This document shows, one piece after another, positions 54,984 to 64,000 of a DNA stretch of 64,000 bases. The notes under the pieces were generated by a model. That model worked only from the letters and a program-made list of their open reading frames with translations, was not told the DNA's origin and made no database searches. The stretch's first letter is position 1. Each line of letters starts with the position of its first letter. A program made the position numbers and the translations under genes. Origin of the DNA: Pseudarthrobacter sulfonivorans (GTDB lineage: Bacteria; Actinomycetota; Actinomycetes; Actinomycetales; Micrococcaceae); assembly GCF_001484605.1 (NCBI RefSeq), contig NZ_CP013747.1:4526001-4590000 (forward strand), in the 5' to 3' direction.

Positions 54984-55784
54984 CTACTTCAGAGAAACCG
55001 AGTCTATCGTGACTGGTTGCACAGGTGCGCCGTCTGATGCGCTGGAGCCGGGCTTGATTCCCGCGGCGGCGATGGCGGTCACTGCTTCCATGCCGGAGGT
55101 CACCTTGCCCACCACCGTATAGCCCCCGGCAGAGTCGGCGGGAATCACCGTGTCTTTGTAGACCACAAAGAACTGCTTGCCGTTACCGTAGGCGTTGTCG
55201 CCGGACCGGGCTACGGCAATCGTGCCCGCAGGGTAGATGTTGTCTGCGGGGGTGTTTTCGAGGGGTCCCCAGGTGTAGTCCGGGTCGGCGGAGGCCGAGG
55301 CGCCGCCGCACTGCAGCAGGGCAAAGGTCTCGCCCGTGGTCAGGCGGTGGCAGGCGCTGCCGTTATAGAAACCTTCATCCGTCAGTGCCTTGAAGACCGC
55401 GGCGGCCTGGGGTGCCTTGGTGCCGTCGATTTCGACGCCGAGCACGTTCCCGTTCAGTGCCAGTTCACCGGTGAACACCTTGCCCGCGGCAGTGTCCGGC
55501 GCCGGGATATTCGGACCGTTCGTGGCAGGCGCGGAAGGCGTGGGGGAATCCGTTGGGCTGGTCAGGCCGGCCTCTAAGGCTGCGAATTCGTCTTCCGTGG
55601 GGTTGCCGGCAAAGGCAGTCAGCTGGAGCACGACGGCGAGCAGGACGGCGGCGGCTCCGGCACCGGCGGCGATGAGGTTGTCGCGTTTGCGCCGTTTCTC
55701 CTGGTCCCGCCGCAGCTCGCGCTTTGCCTCCATCTGCTGGATGCGCCGTTTGGCTTCGCGGGCGCTGCGTGAACTGGCCGCCAC
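54984..55784 (-). CDS. Membrane-anchored cyclophilin-type peptidyl-prolyl isomerase
   Basis: GTG 55784 with AGGAGG upstream; 266 residues. A basic cytoplasmic N-terminus (REAKRRIQQMEAKRELRR) precedes one membrane helix (AAGAGAAAVLLAVVLQLTAF), a Ser/Thr/Pro linker and the cyclophilin domain (GFYNGSACHRLTTGETFALLQCG; KQFFVVYKDTVIP). The isomerase would face outside and help fold exported proteins. The canonical active-site Arg is replaced by the HRL region as in other actinobacterial homologues. Confidence 0.9.
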   Translation of the reverse strand: MAASSRSAREAKRRIQQMEAKRELRRDQEKRRKRDNLIAAGAGAAAVLLAVVLQLTAFAGNPTEDEFAALEAGLTSPTDSPTPSAPATNGPNIPAPDTAAGKVFTGELALNGNVLGVEIDGTKAPQAAAVFKALTDEGFYNGSACHRLTTGETFALLQCGGASASADPDYTWGPLENTPADNIYPAGTIAVARSGDNAYGNGKQFFVVYKDTVIPADSAGGYTVVGKVTSGMEAVTAIAAAGIKPGSSASDGAPVQPVTIDSVSLK

Positions 55785-55894
55785 TGGTCCTCCTGTATGT
55801 CGGGCCGCGTCCGGTCGCTACTGAATCCGGAGTCGGTTGTCTGCGGCAGCCTTCTGCGCTGCCGGCCGCCGTATTAGAGATGCCGGCGGAAGAC

Positions 55895-55925
55895 GCATAA
55901 ACTGACTGCCGCACATAGTTTATGC
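55895..55925. promoter_or_regulatory. Inverted repeat in the cyclophilin-hisS divergent region
   Basis: GCATAAACT and its exact complement AGTTTATGC are 13 bases apart, in the 234-bp gap between the two divergent starts and about 95 bp upstream of hisS. The AT-rich arms fit an operator or overlapping promoters better than a terminator. No T-box element is seen. Confidence 0.4.
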
Positions 55926-56018
55926 ATGAGTTGCCGGACTGCCGCCGTTCCCCGCCCGTTTCGGGTGGAATGCCGGGCAAAGTCCCAGGCACCCTTCATC
56001 AAGAGGAGAACTTCCACC

Positions 56019-57401
56019 ATGGCACGCACCGCCTCCCTGTCCGGATTCCCCGAGTGGCTTCCCGAGGAGCGGCTGGTGGAGCTGCACGTGCTGGACACCC
56101 TTCGTAAGGTTTTTGAGCTGCACGGCTTCGCGTCCATCGAGACCCGTGCCGTGGAAACCGTGGGCCAGCTCCTGCGCAAGGGTGAGATTGATAAGGAGGT
56201 GTACGGCCTCAGCCGCCTTCAGGACGACGACGCCGACAGCTCCGAGGCGGGCAAGGCCGGCAAAGCTGACCCCCACGCCCTCGCGCTCCACTTCGACCTC
56301 ACGGTGCCTTTTGCGCGGTACGTCGTCGAGAACGCCGGGTACCTCGCGTTCCCGTTCCGGCGCTACCAGATCCAGAAAGTCTGGCGCGGGGAACGCCCGC
56401 AGGAAGGCCGGGCCCGTGAATTCACGCAGGCAGACATCGATGTTGTGGGAGACGGCGAGCTGCCGTTCCGCTATGACGTGGAGATTGCCCTGGTCATCGC
56501 CGAAGCCTTGAGCGCACTGCCGATTCCGGACTTCCGCCTTCGGATCAACAACCGCAAGCTTGCCGAAGGCTTCTACCGCGGCATTGGCCTGGACGACACC
56601 GCCGGCGTGCTCCGCAGCATCGACAAGCTGGAAAAGATCGGCGCAGCCAAGGTCGCGGAGCTGCTCAAGTCCGAACTCGGTGCCTCCGATGACCAGGCGC
56701 AGGCAGCGCTGAACCTGGCAGGAATCCGTACGGAGGACACCTCGTTTGTGGCCCAGGTCCGCGCACTCGGCGTGACGAACGACCTCCTCGAGGAGGGCCT
56801 CAATGAACTGGAACAGGTGATCGAAGCCGCCGTGCAGCGCGCGCCGGGCAAGGTTGTTGCCGATCTCAGCATCGCCCGCGGCCTGGATTACTACACCGGC
56901 ACGGTGGTGGAGACGGTCCTGGTGGGCCACGAACAGCTCGGTTCCATCTGCTCCGGCGGCCGCTACGACGCCTTGGCGAGCAAGGGCAACCGCAAGTTTC
57001 CCGGCGTCGGCCTCTCCATCGGCGTGACCCGGCTGGTGTCGCGCATCCTGAGCCAGGACCTGGCCAAGGCCTCCCGTTCGGTGCCCACCGCCGTGCTGGT
57101 GACGCTCACCACTGACGAGAGTTGGGGTGCCGCGCAGGACGTTGCCTCCCAGCTCCGCAGTCGGGGCATCGCCACCGAAGTGGCCGCCAAGGCCGAGAAG
57201 TTCGGCAAGCAGATCAAATTCGCGGACCGCCGCGGCATCCCCTTCGTCTGGTTCACCGACGACGACGGCAAGCACCAAGTCAAGGACATCCGGTCCGGCG
57301 AGCAGGCCGACGCCGATCCCGCAACGTGGATGCCGCCGTCGGAAGACCTTAAAGTCCAGGTCACTACAGCGCTCGAGGCAGCAGCAGCCCAGCCCGCCTA
57401 A
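56019..57401 (+). CDS. hisS: Histidyl-tRNA synthetase
   Basis: ATG 56019 after AAGAGGAGA; 460 residues. Class II core: motif 2 region YRCF-like FRRYQIQKVWRGERPQ, the histidine-A motif GLDYYTGTVVE and GGRYDALAS, and motif 3 PGVGLSIGVTRL; C-terminal anticodon-binding domain from about residue 350. The opening SGFPEWLPEERLVE is the actinobacterial long-form type. It charges tRNA-His. Confidence 0.95.
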   Translation: MARTASLSGFPEWLPEERLVELHVLDTLRKVFELHGFASIETRAVETVGQLLRKGEIDKEVYGLSRLQDDDADSSEAGKAGKADPHALALHFDLTVPFARYVVENAGYLAFPFRRYQIQKVWRGERPQEGRAREFTQADIDVVGDGELPFRYDVEIALVIAEALSALPIPDFRLRINNRKLAEGFYRGIGLDDTAGVLRSIDKLEKIGAAKVAELLKSELGASDDQAQAALNLAGIRTEDTSFVAQVRALGVTNDLLEEGLNELEQVIEAAVQRAPGKVVADLSIARGLDYYTGTVVETVLVGHEQLGSICSGGRYDALASKGNRKFPGVGLSIGVTRLVSRILSQDLAKASRSVPTAVLVTLTTDESWGAAQDVASQLRSRGIATEVAAKAEKFGKQIKFADRRGIPFVWFTDDDGKHQVKDIRSGEQADADPATWMPPSEDLKVQVTTALEAAAAQPA

Positions 57402-57420
57402 CCGGCTCAGGCTGGCGAGG

Positions 57421-58677
57421 TTAGCGGCGCAACCGAAGCACCACGAACCGGCCGGCCGCTCCGGTGGCCAGGACTGCGGCCATCCCCAGCACCGAAGCGG
57501 GCGGCAGTGTGAAAGCCAGCAGCAGGCAACTGATGAAGCCGGCCACATTGAGCCACCTCGGGCCGTGGGCCGGGTGCTCCTCCAAGGTGTACGCCGCGGC
57601 GTTCGTCACCGCGTAGTAGATGAGCACCCCGAAGCTGGAGAACCCCACCACCGTCATGACGTCGGTGGTCAGGATCAGGAAGATTACGACGGCGGCCACC
57701 GCCAGTTCTGCCACGAACGGCACCGTGTGCTTGCCGCCCACCCGGGCCAGGGGAGCCGGCAGATCGCGTTCGCGCGCCATAGCCAGGGTGGTGCGGCCGA
57801 CACCGGTGATGAGTGCCAGCAACGCACCAAGGCACGCCGCAGCCGCGCCGGCCTGGACGAGCGGCGCACCGGCGGCAAACTGCGAATTCACTACAGCGTC
57901 CAGCAGCGGGGCCGTGGTGGCGGCCAGCTTGCCTTCGGTCAAGTGGTTTTGGAGCAGCAGCGCCAACGCCAGGTAGATGACGAAGGCGCCGGCGAGGGCC
58001 GCCAGGATCGCACGCGGAATGGTCCTGGCCGGGTCCTTGACTTCCTCTCCGAGGGTGGCGATGCGGGCGTACCCCGCGAAGGCGAAGAACATCAGGCCGG
58101 CGGCCGGCAGCACGCCCCCGAAGCCGGCGGCAGCTCCGCCGTCGGACCTTCCGCCAGCCGAAAAACCGCCAGGATGCGGCCCCACAATCGCGGCAACGGC
58201 AACAAACACCAGGGTGGCCAGGACAACACACAGCAGGATCCGGGTCAGGAGTGCTGTGCGGGTAATGCCAAACAGGTTCACAGCGGTCAGTGCCACCACC
58301 GCAGCGATGGCAACCGGCACCGCGTAGCCCGGTGACACGTAGTGGCCGAACGTCAGTGCCATGGCGGCGCAGGAGGCCGTCTTGCCGCTGACAAATCCCC
58401 AGCCGGCCAGGAAACCGGGCCATTTCCCCAGGCGCTTCCGGCCGTACACGTACGTTCCGCCGCTGGCCGGATACCGTGCAGCCAGTTCCGCGGAGGCCAC
58501 CGCGTTGCAGTAGGCCACGGCACCCGCGATCAGGACCGACAGGACCAGGAAATTTCCGGCCAGACCCGCGGCGGGGGCGAAGACCACAAAAACGCCGGCC
58601 CCGAGCATGGAGCCCAGGCCGATGGACGCGGCGTCCAGCACGCCGAGCCTCCGTTGAAGCTGCTGGTGTTCGGGCAT
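57421..58677 (-). CDS. APC-family amino acid permease
   Basis: 418 residues with about 11-12 membrane helices. The APC hallmark near the N-terminus is ASIGLGSMLGAGVFVVFAP, followed by ASAELAARYPASGGTYVYGR. It would import an amino acid or amine with protons or exchange it; the substrate cannot be read. It is shorter than many APC members (usually 450-500), lacking a long C-terminal tail. Convergent with hisS, 19 bp between stops. Confidence 0.88.
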   Translation of the reverse strand: MPEHQQLQRRLGVLDAASIGLGSMLGAGVFVVFAPAAGLAGNFLVLSVLIAGAVAYCNAVASAELAARYPASGGTYVYGRKRLGKWPGFLAGWGFVSGKTASCAAMALTFGHYVSPGYAVPVAIAAVVALTAVNLFGITRTALLTRILLCVVLATLVFVAVAAIVGPHPGGFSAGGRSDGGAAAGFGGVLPAAGLMFFAFAGYARIATLGEEVKDPARTIPRAILAALAGAFVIYLALALLLQNHLTEGKLAATTAPLLDAVVNSQFAAGAPLVQAGAAAACLGALLALITGVGRTTLAMARERDLPAPLARVGGKHTVPFVAELAVAAVVIFLILTTDVMTVVGFSSFGVLIYYAVTNAAAYTLEEHPAHGPRWLNVAGFISCLLLAFTLPPASVLGMAAVLATGAAGRFVVLRLRR

Positions 58678-58786
58678 GGGGGAGGCGGGCCTTTCCAGCG
58701 GGTAAACTCAGACGGGATTGTTCCCGGAACGATCCTATGCAGTTTTATCTTTTGTTTTCCTGCTGTCGTCTTCAGAAAGGCGTGCT

Positions 58787-60574
58787 GTGCTGCGCACACA
58801 TGACCTCGGATCCCTTCGCTCCGAGCACATTGGACAAACCGTAACCCTGGCTGGCTGGGTGGGCCGCCGTCGTGATCACGGTGGTGTTGCATTCGTGGAT
58901 CTGCGCGATGCGTCCGGCGTGGCCCAGGTTGTGGTCCGTGAGGAAGAGGTCTTCCACGGCCTGCGCAACGAGTACGTCCTGCAGATCACCGGCACCGTCT
59001 CCAAGCGCCCGGAGGGCAACGAGAACCCCGCCCTGGCCACCGGCGCCATTGAGGTCATGGCGGACAAGGTTGTTATCCTCAACACTTCCGATCCGCTGCC
59101 GTTCCAGATCGACGAGCACGTGGAGGTCGGTGAGGAAGCCCGCCTGAAGCACCGCTACCTCGACCTGCGCCGCCCCGGCCCGGCCCGTAACCTCCGGCTG
59201 CGCTCCGAAGCCAACCGGATTGCCCGTGAACTGCTCCACCAGGACGGTTTTGTCGAGATCGAAACCCCCACGCTGACGCGTTCGACGCCGGAAGGCGCCC
59301 GCGACTTCGTGGTCCCCGCCCGCCTGGCGCCGGGTTCCTGGTACGCACTGCCGCAGTCGCCGCAGCTTTTCAAGCAGCTCCTGCAGGTGGGCGGCTTCGA
59401 GAAGTACTACCAGATCGCGCGCTGCTACCGCGACGAGGACTTCCGCGCCGACCGCCAGCCCGAATTCACCCAGCTGGACATCGAAGCCAGCTTCGTGGAC
59501 CAGGACGACATCATTGCCCTGGGCGAAAGCATCGTCAAGGCGCTGTGGAAGCTGATCGACGTCGAGATCCCGACGCCCATCCAGCGCATCACGTACGCCG
59601 ACGCCATGGCGCGTTATGGCTCGGACAAGCCCGATCTCCGCTTCGGCGTGGAGCTGACTGAGCTCACCGAATTCTTCAAGGACACCGGCTTCGGAGTCTT
59701 CAAGGCCCCGTATGTCGGCGCCGTGGTGATGCCCGGCGGCGCTTCCCAGCCGCGACGCACCCTGGACGGCTGGCAGGAATTCGCCAAGCAGCGCGGCCAC
59801 AAAGGCCTGGCCTACGTCCTCTTCAAGGAAGACGGCGAACTGGCCGGCCCTGTTGCAAAGAACCTGAACGAAACCGAGCGTGCAGGCCTCGCCGACGCCG
59901 TGGGCGCCAAGCCGGGCGACTGCATCTTCTTCGCCGCCGGTGAGAGGTCAGCGGCCCGCGCCCTCCTGGGTGCTGCCCGCGTGGAGATCGGCCACCGCAC
60001 CGGCCTGATCGACCCCAGCGCCTGGGCGTTCTGCTGGGTGGTTGACGCACCCATGTTCGAACCGGCCGCCGCAGCGGTGGCGTCCGGCGATGTGGCTGTT
60101 GGCGCCGGAAAGTGGACGGCCGTCCACCACGCCTTCACCTCGCCCAAGCCCGAGTTCATGGACACGTTCGACAATGACCCGGAATCGGCCCTGTCCTACG
60201 CCTACGACATTGTCTGCAACGGCAATGAAATCGGCGGCGGCTCCATCCGTATCCACGAGCGTGACGTCCAGGAACGCGTATTTGAACTGATGGGGCTGGA
60301 CAAGGCAGACGCCCAGACCAAGTTCGGTTTCCTGCTGGAAGGCTTCAAGTTCGGCGCTCCTCCGCACGGCGGCATCGCGTTCGGCTGGGACCGTGTGGTG
60401 GCATTGCTGGCCGGCGTTGAGTCCATCCGCGACGTCATTGCCTTCCCGAAGACGGGCAACGGTTACGACCCTCTGACGCAGGCTCCCGCGCCGATCACGG
60501 CGCAGCAGCGCAAGGAAGCCGGCGTGGACTTCAAGCCCCAAACGAAAACGGAAGAGCCCAAAAAGGCCGAGTAA
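58787..60574 (+). CDS. aspS: Aspartyl-tRNA synthetase
   Basis: GTG 58787 preceded by AGAAAGG gives 595 residues. N-terminal OB anticodon domain ([21 protein letters not shown]), class II core with [23 protein letters not shown], the bacterial GAD insertion and the C-terminal GLDR-like region [24 protein letters not shown]. Tail residues are charged. Whether it also charges tRNA-Asn cannot be decided here. A terminator follows. Confidence 0.96.
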   Translation: MLRTHDLGSLRSEHIGQTVTLAGWVGRRRDHGGVAFVDLRDASGVAQVVVREEEVFHGLRNEYVLQITGTVSKRPEGNENPALATGAIEVMADKVVILNTSDPLPFQIDEHVEVGEEARLKHRYLDLRRPGPARNLRLRSEANRIARELLHQDGFVEIETPTLTRSTPEGARDFVVPARLAPGSWYALPQSPQLFKQLLQVGGFEKYYQIARCYRDEDFRADRQPEFTQLDIEASFVDQDDIIALGESIVKALWKLIDVEIPTPIQRITYADAMARYGSDKPDLRFGVELTELTEFFKDTGFGVFKAPYVGAVVMPGGASQPRRTLDGWQEFAKQRGHKGLAYVLFKEDGELAGPVAKNLNETERAGLADAVGAKPGDCIFFAAGERSAARALLGAARVEIGHRTGLIDPSAWAFCWVVDAPMFEPAAAAVASGDVAVGAGKWTAVHHAFTSPKPEFMDTFDNDPESALSYAYDIVCNGNEIGGGSIRIHERDVQERVFELMGLDKADAQTKFGFLLEGFKFGAPPHGGIAFGWDRVVALLAGVESIRDVIAFPKTGNGYDPLTQAPAPITAQQRKEAGVDFKPQTKTEEPKKAE

Positions 60575-60593
60575 TCCAAGCACCGCAGTCGAG

Positions 60594-60619
60594 AGGCTCC
60601 CCGGGAAACCGGGGGGCCT
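60594..60619 (+). terminator. Terminator after aspS
   Basis: Stem AGGCTCCCCGG / CCGGGGGGCCT (one wobble) with a GAAA tetraloop, then TTTCGCATT. Confidence 0.75.
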
Positions 60620-60643
60620 TTCGCATTGGAAGAGTGGTACGCC

Positions 60644-61498
60644 ATGACAGTTTCACGTCCTGCACCAGCCCTGGCCCTGCCTGGGCTTGAGGCGCTGATG
60701 GATGCCGCCTGGCCGGCGCCGGACCGCGAGGAATCCGACGGCTGGGTGCTTCGCGCAGCCTCCGGCGTGACCCAGCGCGCCAATTCGGTGTGGCCGCGCG
60801 AGCCAGAGGGCGATACACGCCAGCAGCACGAGGCCTTGCGTGCGGCGCGGCTCTGGTACCGCGGCCGGCGCCTGCCGCTGATTTTCCAGGTCTTCGATGA
60901 TCCCCGCTCCACCGGACTGAATGCCATCCTGGACGGGGAAGGCTTCACCCGCCAATCCGAAACGCTGGTGATGTGCCGGAGCAGCGGCGCCCAGGCGGCG
61001 GACCCGCAGAGTATGGACCAACCTGCTGTGCTTCAAACTGCGGCGGCCCAACCCGGCGTCGAGATCTCCACGGTCCCTAGCGATGAATGGCTGAAGCTGT
61101 GGTGGAGCGTGGATGGCCGCGGCGGCCCGGCCGAGCGCGAGACCGCACGCAGCATCCTTGCAGGCTGCCCGTCGCTCTATGCGCTGGTGAGGTCCCACGA
61201 CGGCGTTCCCGCCGCCGTCGGTCGGCTGGCTGTCCCTCCCGCCGGGGAGGCAGGAGGCAGTTGGGGCGGGCTGTACAGCATGGCCACCCGCCCGGACGCC
61301 CGGCGGCTCGGCCATGCCCTGCGGATCATGCAGGCGCTCCTGAAGGAAGGCGCCGCCCGCAACCTGGCCGGCTACTGGCTGCTGGTCACCGCAGCGAACT
61401 CCAGGGCCCAGCAGCTCTACGCCAAGGCGGGATTCCAGGAAGCCGGCCGCTACCTTTACCGGCAGGAACGGCCCAAGCGGCACCTGACCGGCTGTTGA
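60644..61498 (+). CDS. GNAT-family N-acetyltransferase
   Basis: ATG 60644 (GGAAGAG upstream) gives 284 residues. The N-terminal half (WPAPDREESDGWVLRAASGV) looks like a degenerate GNAT domain. The C-terminal half has the acetyl-CoA site region MATRPDARRLGHALRIMQALL and the final TAANSRAQQLYAKAGFQEAG. The acceptor is unknown. It lies just after the aspS terminator, so it probably has its own promoter. Confidence 0.85.
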   Translation: MTVSRPAPALALPGLEALMDAAWPAPDREESDGWVLRAASGVTQRANSVWPREPEGDTRQQHEALRAARLWYRGRRLPLIFQVFDDPRSTGLNAILDGEGFTRQSETLVMCRSSGAQAADPQSMDQPAVLQTAAAQPGVEISTVPSDEWLKLWWSVDGRGGPAERETARSILAGCPSLYALVRSHDGVPAAVGRLAVPPAGEAGGSWGGLYSMATRPDARRLGHALRIMQALLKEGAARNLAGYWLLVTAANSRAQQLYAKAGFQEAGRYLYRQERPKRHLTGC

Positions 61499-61834
61499 CG
61501 GTGTGTGCGGCCGCTGCAATGCACGGGCGCATCCACGGCATGGGTTCATCAAGGGCTCAGGTACATCATGGCTCCGGTACATCAACGCTTATCCCAAGGG
61601 GTTTGCGCCCATCAGGCGGCCCGGTGACGCCGGAGATCAGCAACTTTTCGCCCGCGGTCCCGATGGCGTAAACACCCAGGTCCTCCTGTTTGAGTGAGGT
61701 GAGGTCCAGCGCTGAATGTCACCATAGATGCCCATTGGCCGATCCTTCACCGGACAGCGAACCGAGTGGAGTTGAGCTGCCATCAGCGTCCCTCAGACAT
61801 GCATGAACGATTCGTCAACCAGACATCTTCATGC
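61499..61834. other. Gene-poor stretch with one start-less fragment
   Basis: On the minus strand, 61566-61718 is open for 50 codons and reads LDLTSLKQEDLGVYAIG, then GEKLLISGVTGPPDGR, ending VDVPEP; it has no start codon and I do not recognise it. It may be the 3' end of a decayed gene. The remainder, 61722-61834, shows nothing I can name. Confidence 0.35.
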
Positions 61835-63208
61835 TCAGCGGCCCTTGCCCTTGGTCACGGTGATCGTGATGCGTGGGGTGACCGCGTCGGGGCTGACGCT
61901 GTTGGTGGCGGTCACCGTAAACGTTGCCTTACCGGTCTTGGTCGGGGTCCCGGAAAGGACCCCCGTGCTGGAGTCCAGGCTCAGCCCTGCGGGCAGTGCA
62001 CCGGAGGACACGTAGAAGGTCGGGGCCGGGTCACCCGTGGCGGTGAACGTGTAGCTGTAGGCGGCACGCGTGGTCGCTTTGGTCGGTGGTGTGTCCGCGG
62101 TGAACACCGGGGGTGCCGAGTTCACATCGATGACCGACACCGTGTTGGAACCGGCGTTGGTGACGTAGGCTGTCGACCCGTCCGGGGTGAACGCAACACG
62201 GTACGGTTCCGGCCCGACCGGGATCGTGGAGGTCACCGTGCCCGACGCCACAGAGATGACCGACACCGTGTTGGAACCGGAGTTGGTGACGTAGGCTGTC
62301 GACCCGTCCGGGGTGAACGCAACACCGACCGGATGCGTCCCGACCGGGATCGTGGAGGTCACCGTGCCCGACGCCACAGAGATGACCGACACCGTGTTGG
62401 AACCGTAGGTGGTGACGTAGGCTGTCGATCCGTCCGGGGTGAGCGCAACACCGTACGGACCCGACCCGAACCCGACCGGGATCGTGGAGGTCACCGTGCC
62501 CGACGCCACAGAGATGACCGACACCGTGCCGGAACCGGAGTTGGCGACGTAGGCTGTCGACCCGTCCGGGGTGAACGCAACACCGACCGGGCCCGACCCG
62601 AACCCGACCGGGATCGTGGAGGTCACCGTGCCCGACGCCACAGAGATGACCGACACCGTGCCGGCACTGTAGTTGGTGACGTAGGCTATCGACCCGTCCG
62701 GGGTGAACGCAACACCGTACGGGCCCGACCCGAACCTGACCGGGATCGTGGAGGTCACCGTGCCCGACGCCACAGAGATGACCGACACCGTGTCGGAACC
62801 GAAGTTGGCGACGTAGGCTGTCGACCCGTCCGGGGTGAACGCAACACCGTACGGAGACGACCCGACCGGGATCGTGGAGGTCACCGTGCCCGACGCCACA
62901 GCGATGACCGACACCGTGTCGGAACCGACGTTGGTAACGTAGGCTGTCGACCCGTCCGGGGTGAACGCAACACCCCTCGGATACGTCCCGACCGGGATCG
63001 TGGAGGTCACCCCGCCCGCGGCAGTTGCCGGGAGATTACCGACCAGCATGAGCGCCAGGATCGTGCTGATGATGGCCGCACGCCGCCGGAACCGAAGGGA
63101 AGCGGGTCTACCCCGCCGGAAACGGCGTTTGCCGCCGCCCAGTTGTTTCATGCCCGGGGCGGAACGCCGCCCCGGGTACCGCCGGGACAATCCTGTTAAG
63201 AACCGCAT
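61835..63208 (-). CDS. Secreted YVTN seven-repeat beta-propeller protein with Ig-like domain
   Basis: ATG 63208 after AGGAGG gives 457 residues. A long basic N-terminus (about 45 residues) precedes the signal helix [19 protein letters not shown]. Seven repeats of 42-44 residues follow, each with [14 protein letters not shown] and [18 protein letters not shown], the YVTN/YncE pattern, enough for one seven-bladed propeller. A C-terminal putative Ig (He_PIG) domain has [19 protein letters not shown] and [17 protein letters not shown]. There is no sortase signal. Such proteins are extracellular binding or surface proteins; no ligand can be predicted. Confidence 0.88.
   Translation of the reverse strand: MRFLTGLSRRYPGRRSAPGMKQLGGGKRRFRRGRPASLRFRRRAAIISTILALMLVGNLPATAAGGVTSTIPVGTYPRGVAFTPDGSTAYVTNVGSDTVSVIAVASGTVTSTIPVGSSPYGVAFTPDGSTAYVANFGSDTVSVISVASGTVTSTIPVRFGSGPYGVAFTPDGSIAYVTNYSAGTVSVISVASGTVTSTIPVGFGSGPVGVAFTPDGSTAYVANSGSGTVSVISVASGTVTSTIPVGFGSGPYGVALTPDGSTAYVTTYGSNTVSVISVASGTVTSTIPVGTHPVGVAFTPDGSTAYVTNSGSNTVSVISVASGTVTSTIPVGPEPYRVAFTPDGSTAYVTNAGSNTVSVIDVNSAPPVFTADTPPTKATTRAAYSYTFTATGDPAPTFYVSSGALPAGLSLDSSTGVLSGTPTKTGKATFTVTATNSVSPDAVTPRITITVTKGKGR
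62126..63005. repeat. Seven near-identical 126/132-bp tandem DNA repeats
   Basis: The sequence GGATCGTGGAGGTCACC recurs at 62221, 62347, 62479, 62611, 62743, 62869 and 62995, i.e. spacings of 126, 132, 132, 132, 126 and 126 bp. The units are nearly identical in bases as well as residues, pointing to recent duplication or gene conversion inside the propeller gene. Confidence 0.9.
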
Positions 63209-63568
63209 CAGGTCCTCCTGCATGTGGAAAGCGAAGTCTGTAGTGTCGCGTTCGTGCCGATATAACGGCTCAATCCGGAGTTTATAGACCAGGCAAACCT
63301 CCGGTCATTGGTAGTCGGTACCTGTCTTTTGGGCTGGCACTACCTTTTTCCTTGGGTCCGAGAGAGCCGGCGGTTTGCCCATCTAATGGCGCTTCAGTCG
63401 CTCACGATGCACCGGGCCATCATGTATCGAGTTGCTGACCCCGAAATTGACACCCGTTTCATCAACCAGATTAGCTAGTTCGACCCACCCGCAAGCCGGT
63501 CCGCCACCGGACGCACCGTTGGCGGACGGCGCTCTTGCTCCGGGCCACGAAGCGTCCCGTATGATCCC
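63209..63568. other. Intergenic region upstream of the propeller gene
   Basis: It should contain the propeller promoter on the minus strand; TATAAAC and TTATATC are near 63260-63285 but no well-spaced -35/-10 pair is clear. A short inverted repeat CCGGAG / CTCCGG brackets 63275-63304. No convincing gene is present. Confidence 0.4.
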
Positions 63569-63760
63569 CAACGGATCTACGTCGACCACGGGCTCACGGG
63601 CAGAAACAGGTACCGGCCAGGCCTGCGTGAAGCGCTGGCCGCCTGCCGCGCCGGCGATACCCTGGTTGTCACCAAACTGGACCGGCTGGCCAGGGCCGTC
63701 CAGGACGCCCCTGAGATTGCCGATGACTTCCCCGGACGTGAAGTGAAACTCAGTAGGGCA
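63569..63760 (+). pseudogene. Serine recombinase (resolvase/invertase) fragment
   Basis: This frame reads RIYVDHGLTGRNRYRPGLR, then ALAACRAGDTLVVTKLDRLA and REVKLS, the middle of the catalytic domain of Tn3-type resolvases/invertases. The N-terminal part with the active Ser and the DNA-binding C-terminus are both missing, and after REVKLS the sequence departs from the family. It is a remnant of a mobile element. Confidence 0.7.
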
Positions 63761-63841
63761 AGGGCCGGCTGCGCGGGAAGCAGCGTAACCAAAAACAACG
63801 ATGAATCCGTCTCAAAACCTTGACGTGCGCACACTTCCAAC

Positions 63842-64000
63842 ATGCGCGTCTTCGATACTTCATTCCACTACAAGACCGACAAGCCTGCGAGGACCAGACC
63901 CGACGCGGACAGGGACAGTCCGAGGCTCCGGTTGGACCATGAGCTGCTGTGGACGAAGAGACTGCGCTCCGGGGTCGTTTTCGCCCAGAGCATTTCATCA
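63842..64000 (+). CDS. Partial conserved hypothetical protein (DUF6994-like), cut by window edge
   Basis: ATG 63842 opens a frame that runs to the last base (53 codons). It begins MRVFDTSFHYKTDKP and contains RDSPRLRLDHELLWTKRL. This resembles a family of small actinobacterial proteins of unknown function (DUF6994); the assignment is from memory of the pattern and tentative. No ribosome site is obvious. Confidence 0.5.
   Translation, partial: MRVFDTSFHYKTDKPARTRPDADRDSPRLRLDHELLWTKRLRSGVVFAQSISS

Noticed and set aside
62126..63005. CRISPR array
   Set aside because: Repeats are in coding phase, 126 or 132 bp long with no unique spacers, and encode propeller blades. No cas genes are present.
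61766..63199. Plus-strand open frame of 477 codons opposite the propeller gene
   Set aside because: It is a mirror of the repeat DNA, gives an Arg/His/Asp-rich repetitive sequence without a known fold, and has no ribosome site. The minus-strand frame has a signal peptide and clear YVTN repeats.
63265..63345. c-di-GMP-I (GEMM) riboswitch
   Set aside because: AGGCAAACC and GGTAG-CGG-ACC fragments are suggestive, but the central GACGCAAAGCC block and proper helices are missing and no gene follows closely on that strand.

Overview
The window is 64 kb of high-GC DNA from an actinobacterium, most probably Arthrobacter/Pseudarthrobacter (Micrococcaceae). The signs are mycothiol-linked genes (mycoredoxin, S-(hydroxymethyl)mycothiol dehydrogenase), a phosphatidylinositol-phosphate synthase next to thrS, a DUF6504-dnaE2 pair behind an actinobacterial LexA box, a MurT/GatD pair, a c-di-AMP riboswitch in front of an NlpC/P60 gene, and many GTG/TTG starts. 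This assignment is inference from gene content. No rRNA, tRNA, CRISPR array, intact IS or prophage was seen.

Layout. 1-4298: the end of a molybdenum hydroxylase (CO dehydrogenase/xanthine dehydrogenase type) accessory operon: MocA-like transferase, CoxD, CoxE, CoxG, XdhC. 4295-5001: a scar where a DUF5134-like gene and a GAF-ANTAR gene are both cut and joined. 5088-8422: succinate-semialdehyde dehydrogenase translationally coupled to a GMC oxidoreductase. 8464-10978: a divergent MarR regulator and an unusual gene fusing complete GTP cyclohydrolase II to an acyl-CoA-dehydrogenase-fold flavoenzyme, with two palindromes between them. 11052-20660: secreted dienelactone hydrolase, SelO, two cell-wall hydrolases, small stress/repair genes, heme oxygenase and a VTT-thioesterase fusion. 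20709-29127: SulP transporter, lipoate ligase, the mycothiol/formaldehyde group, SRAP, chorismate mutase, then the SOS mutagenesis pair DUF6504-dnaE2.

32729-50053 is conserved core: thrS-HIT-pgsA, pdxS, M3 peptidase, CapA, gatD-murT, pdxT-yebC-ruvCAB-yajC-secDF. It is followed by rel, DUF349, cyclophilin, hisS, an APC permease and aspS, up to about 61.5 kb. The last 2.5 kb is accessory-looking: a secreted seven-repeat YVTN propeller gene with nearly identical DNA repeats, a serine-recombinase remnant, a start-less fragment and a partial gene at the window edge.

The best candidate for something undescribed is the RibA-flavoenzyme fusion at 9095-10978 with its MarR control region: one polypeptide joins the first step of flavin synthesis to a flavin-using enzyme. 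Other points of interest are the c-di-AMP riboswitch whose closing helix contains the ribosome binding site, the VTT-thioesterase fusion, a MurT without its zinc-ribbon cysteines, two LexA boxes, and the propeller gene built for recombination.
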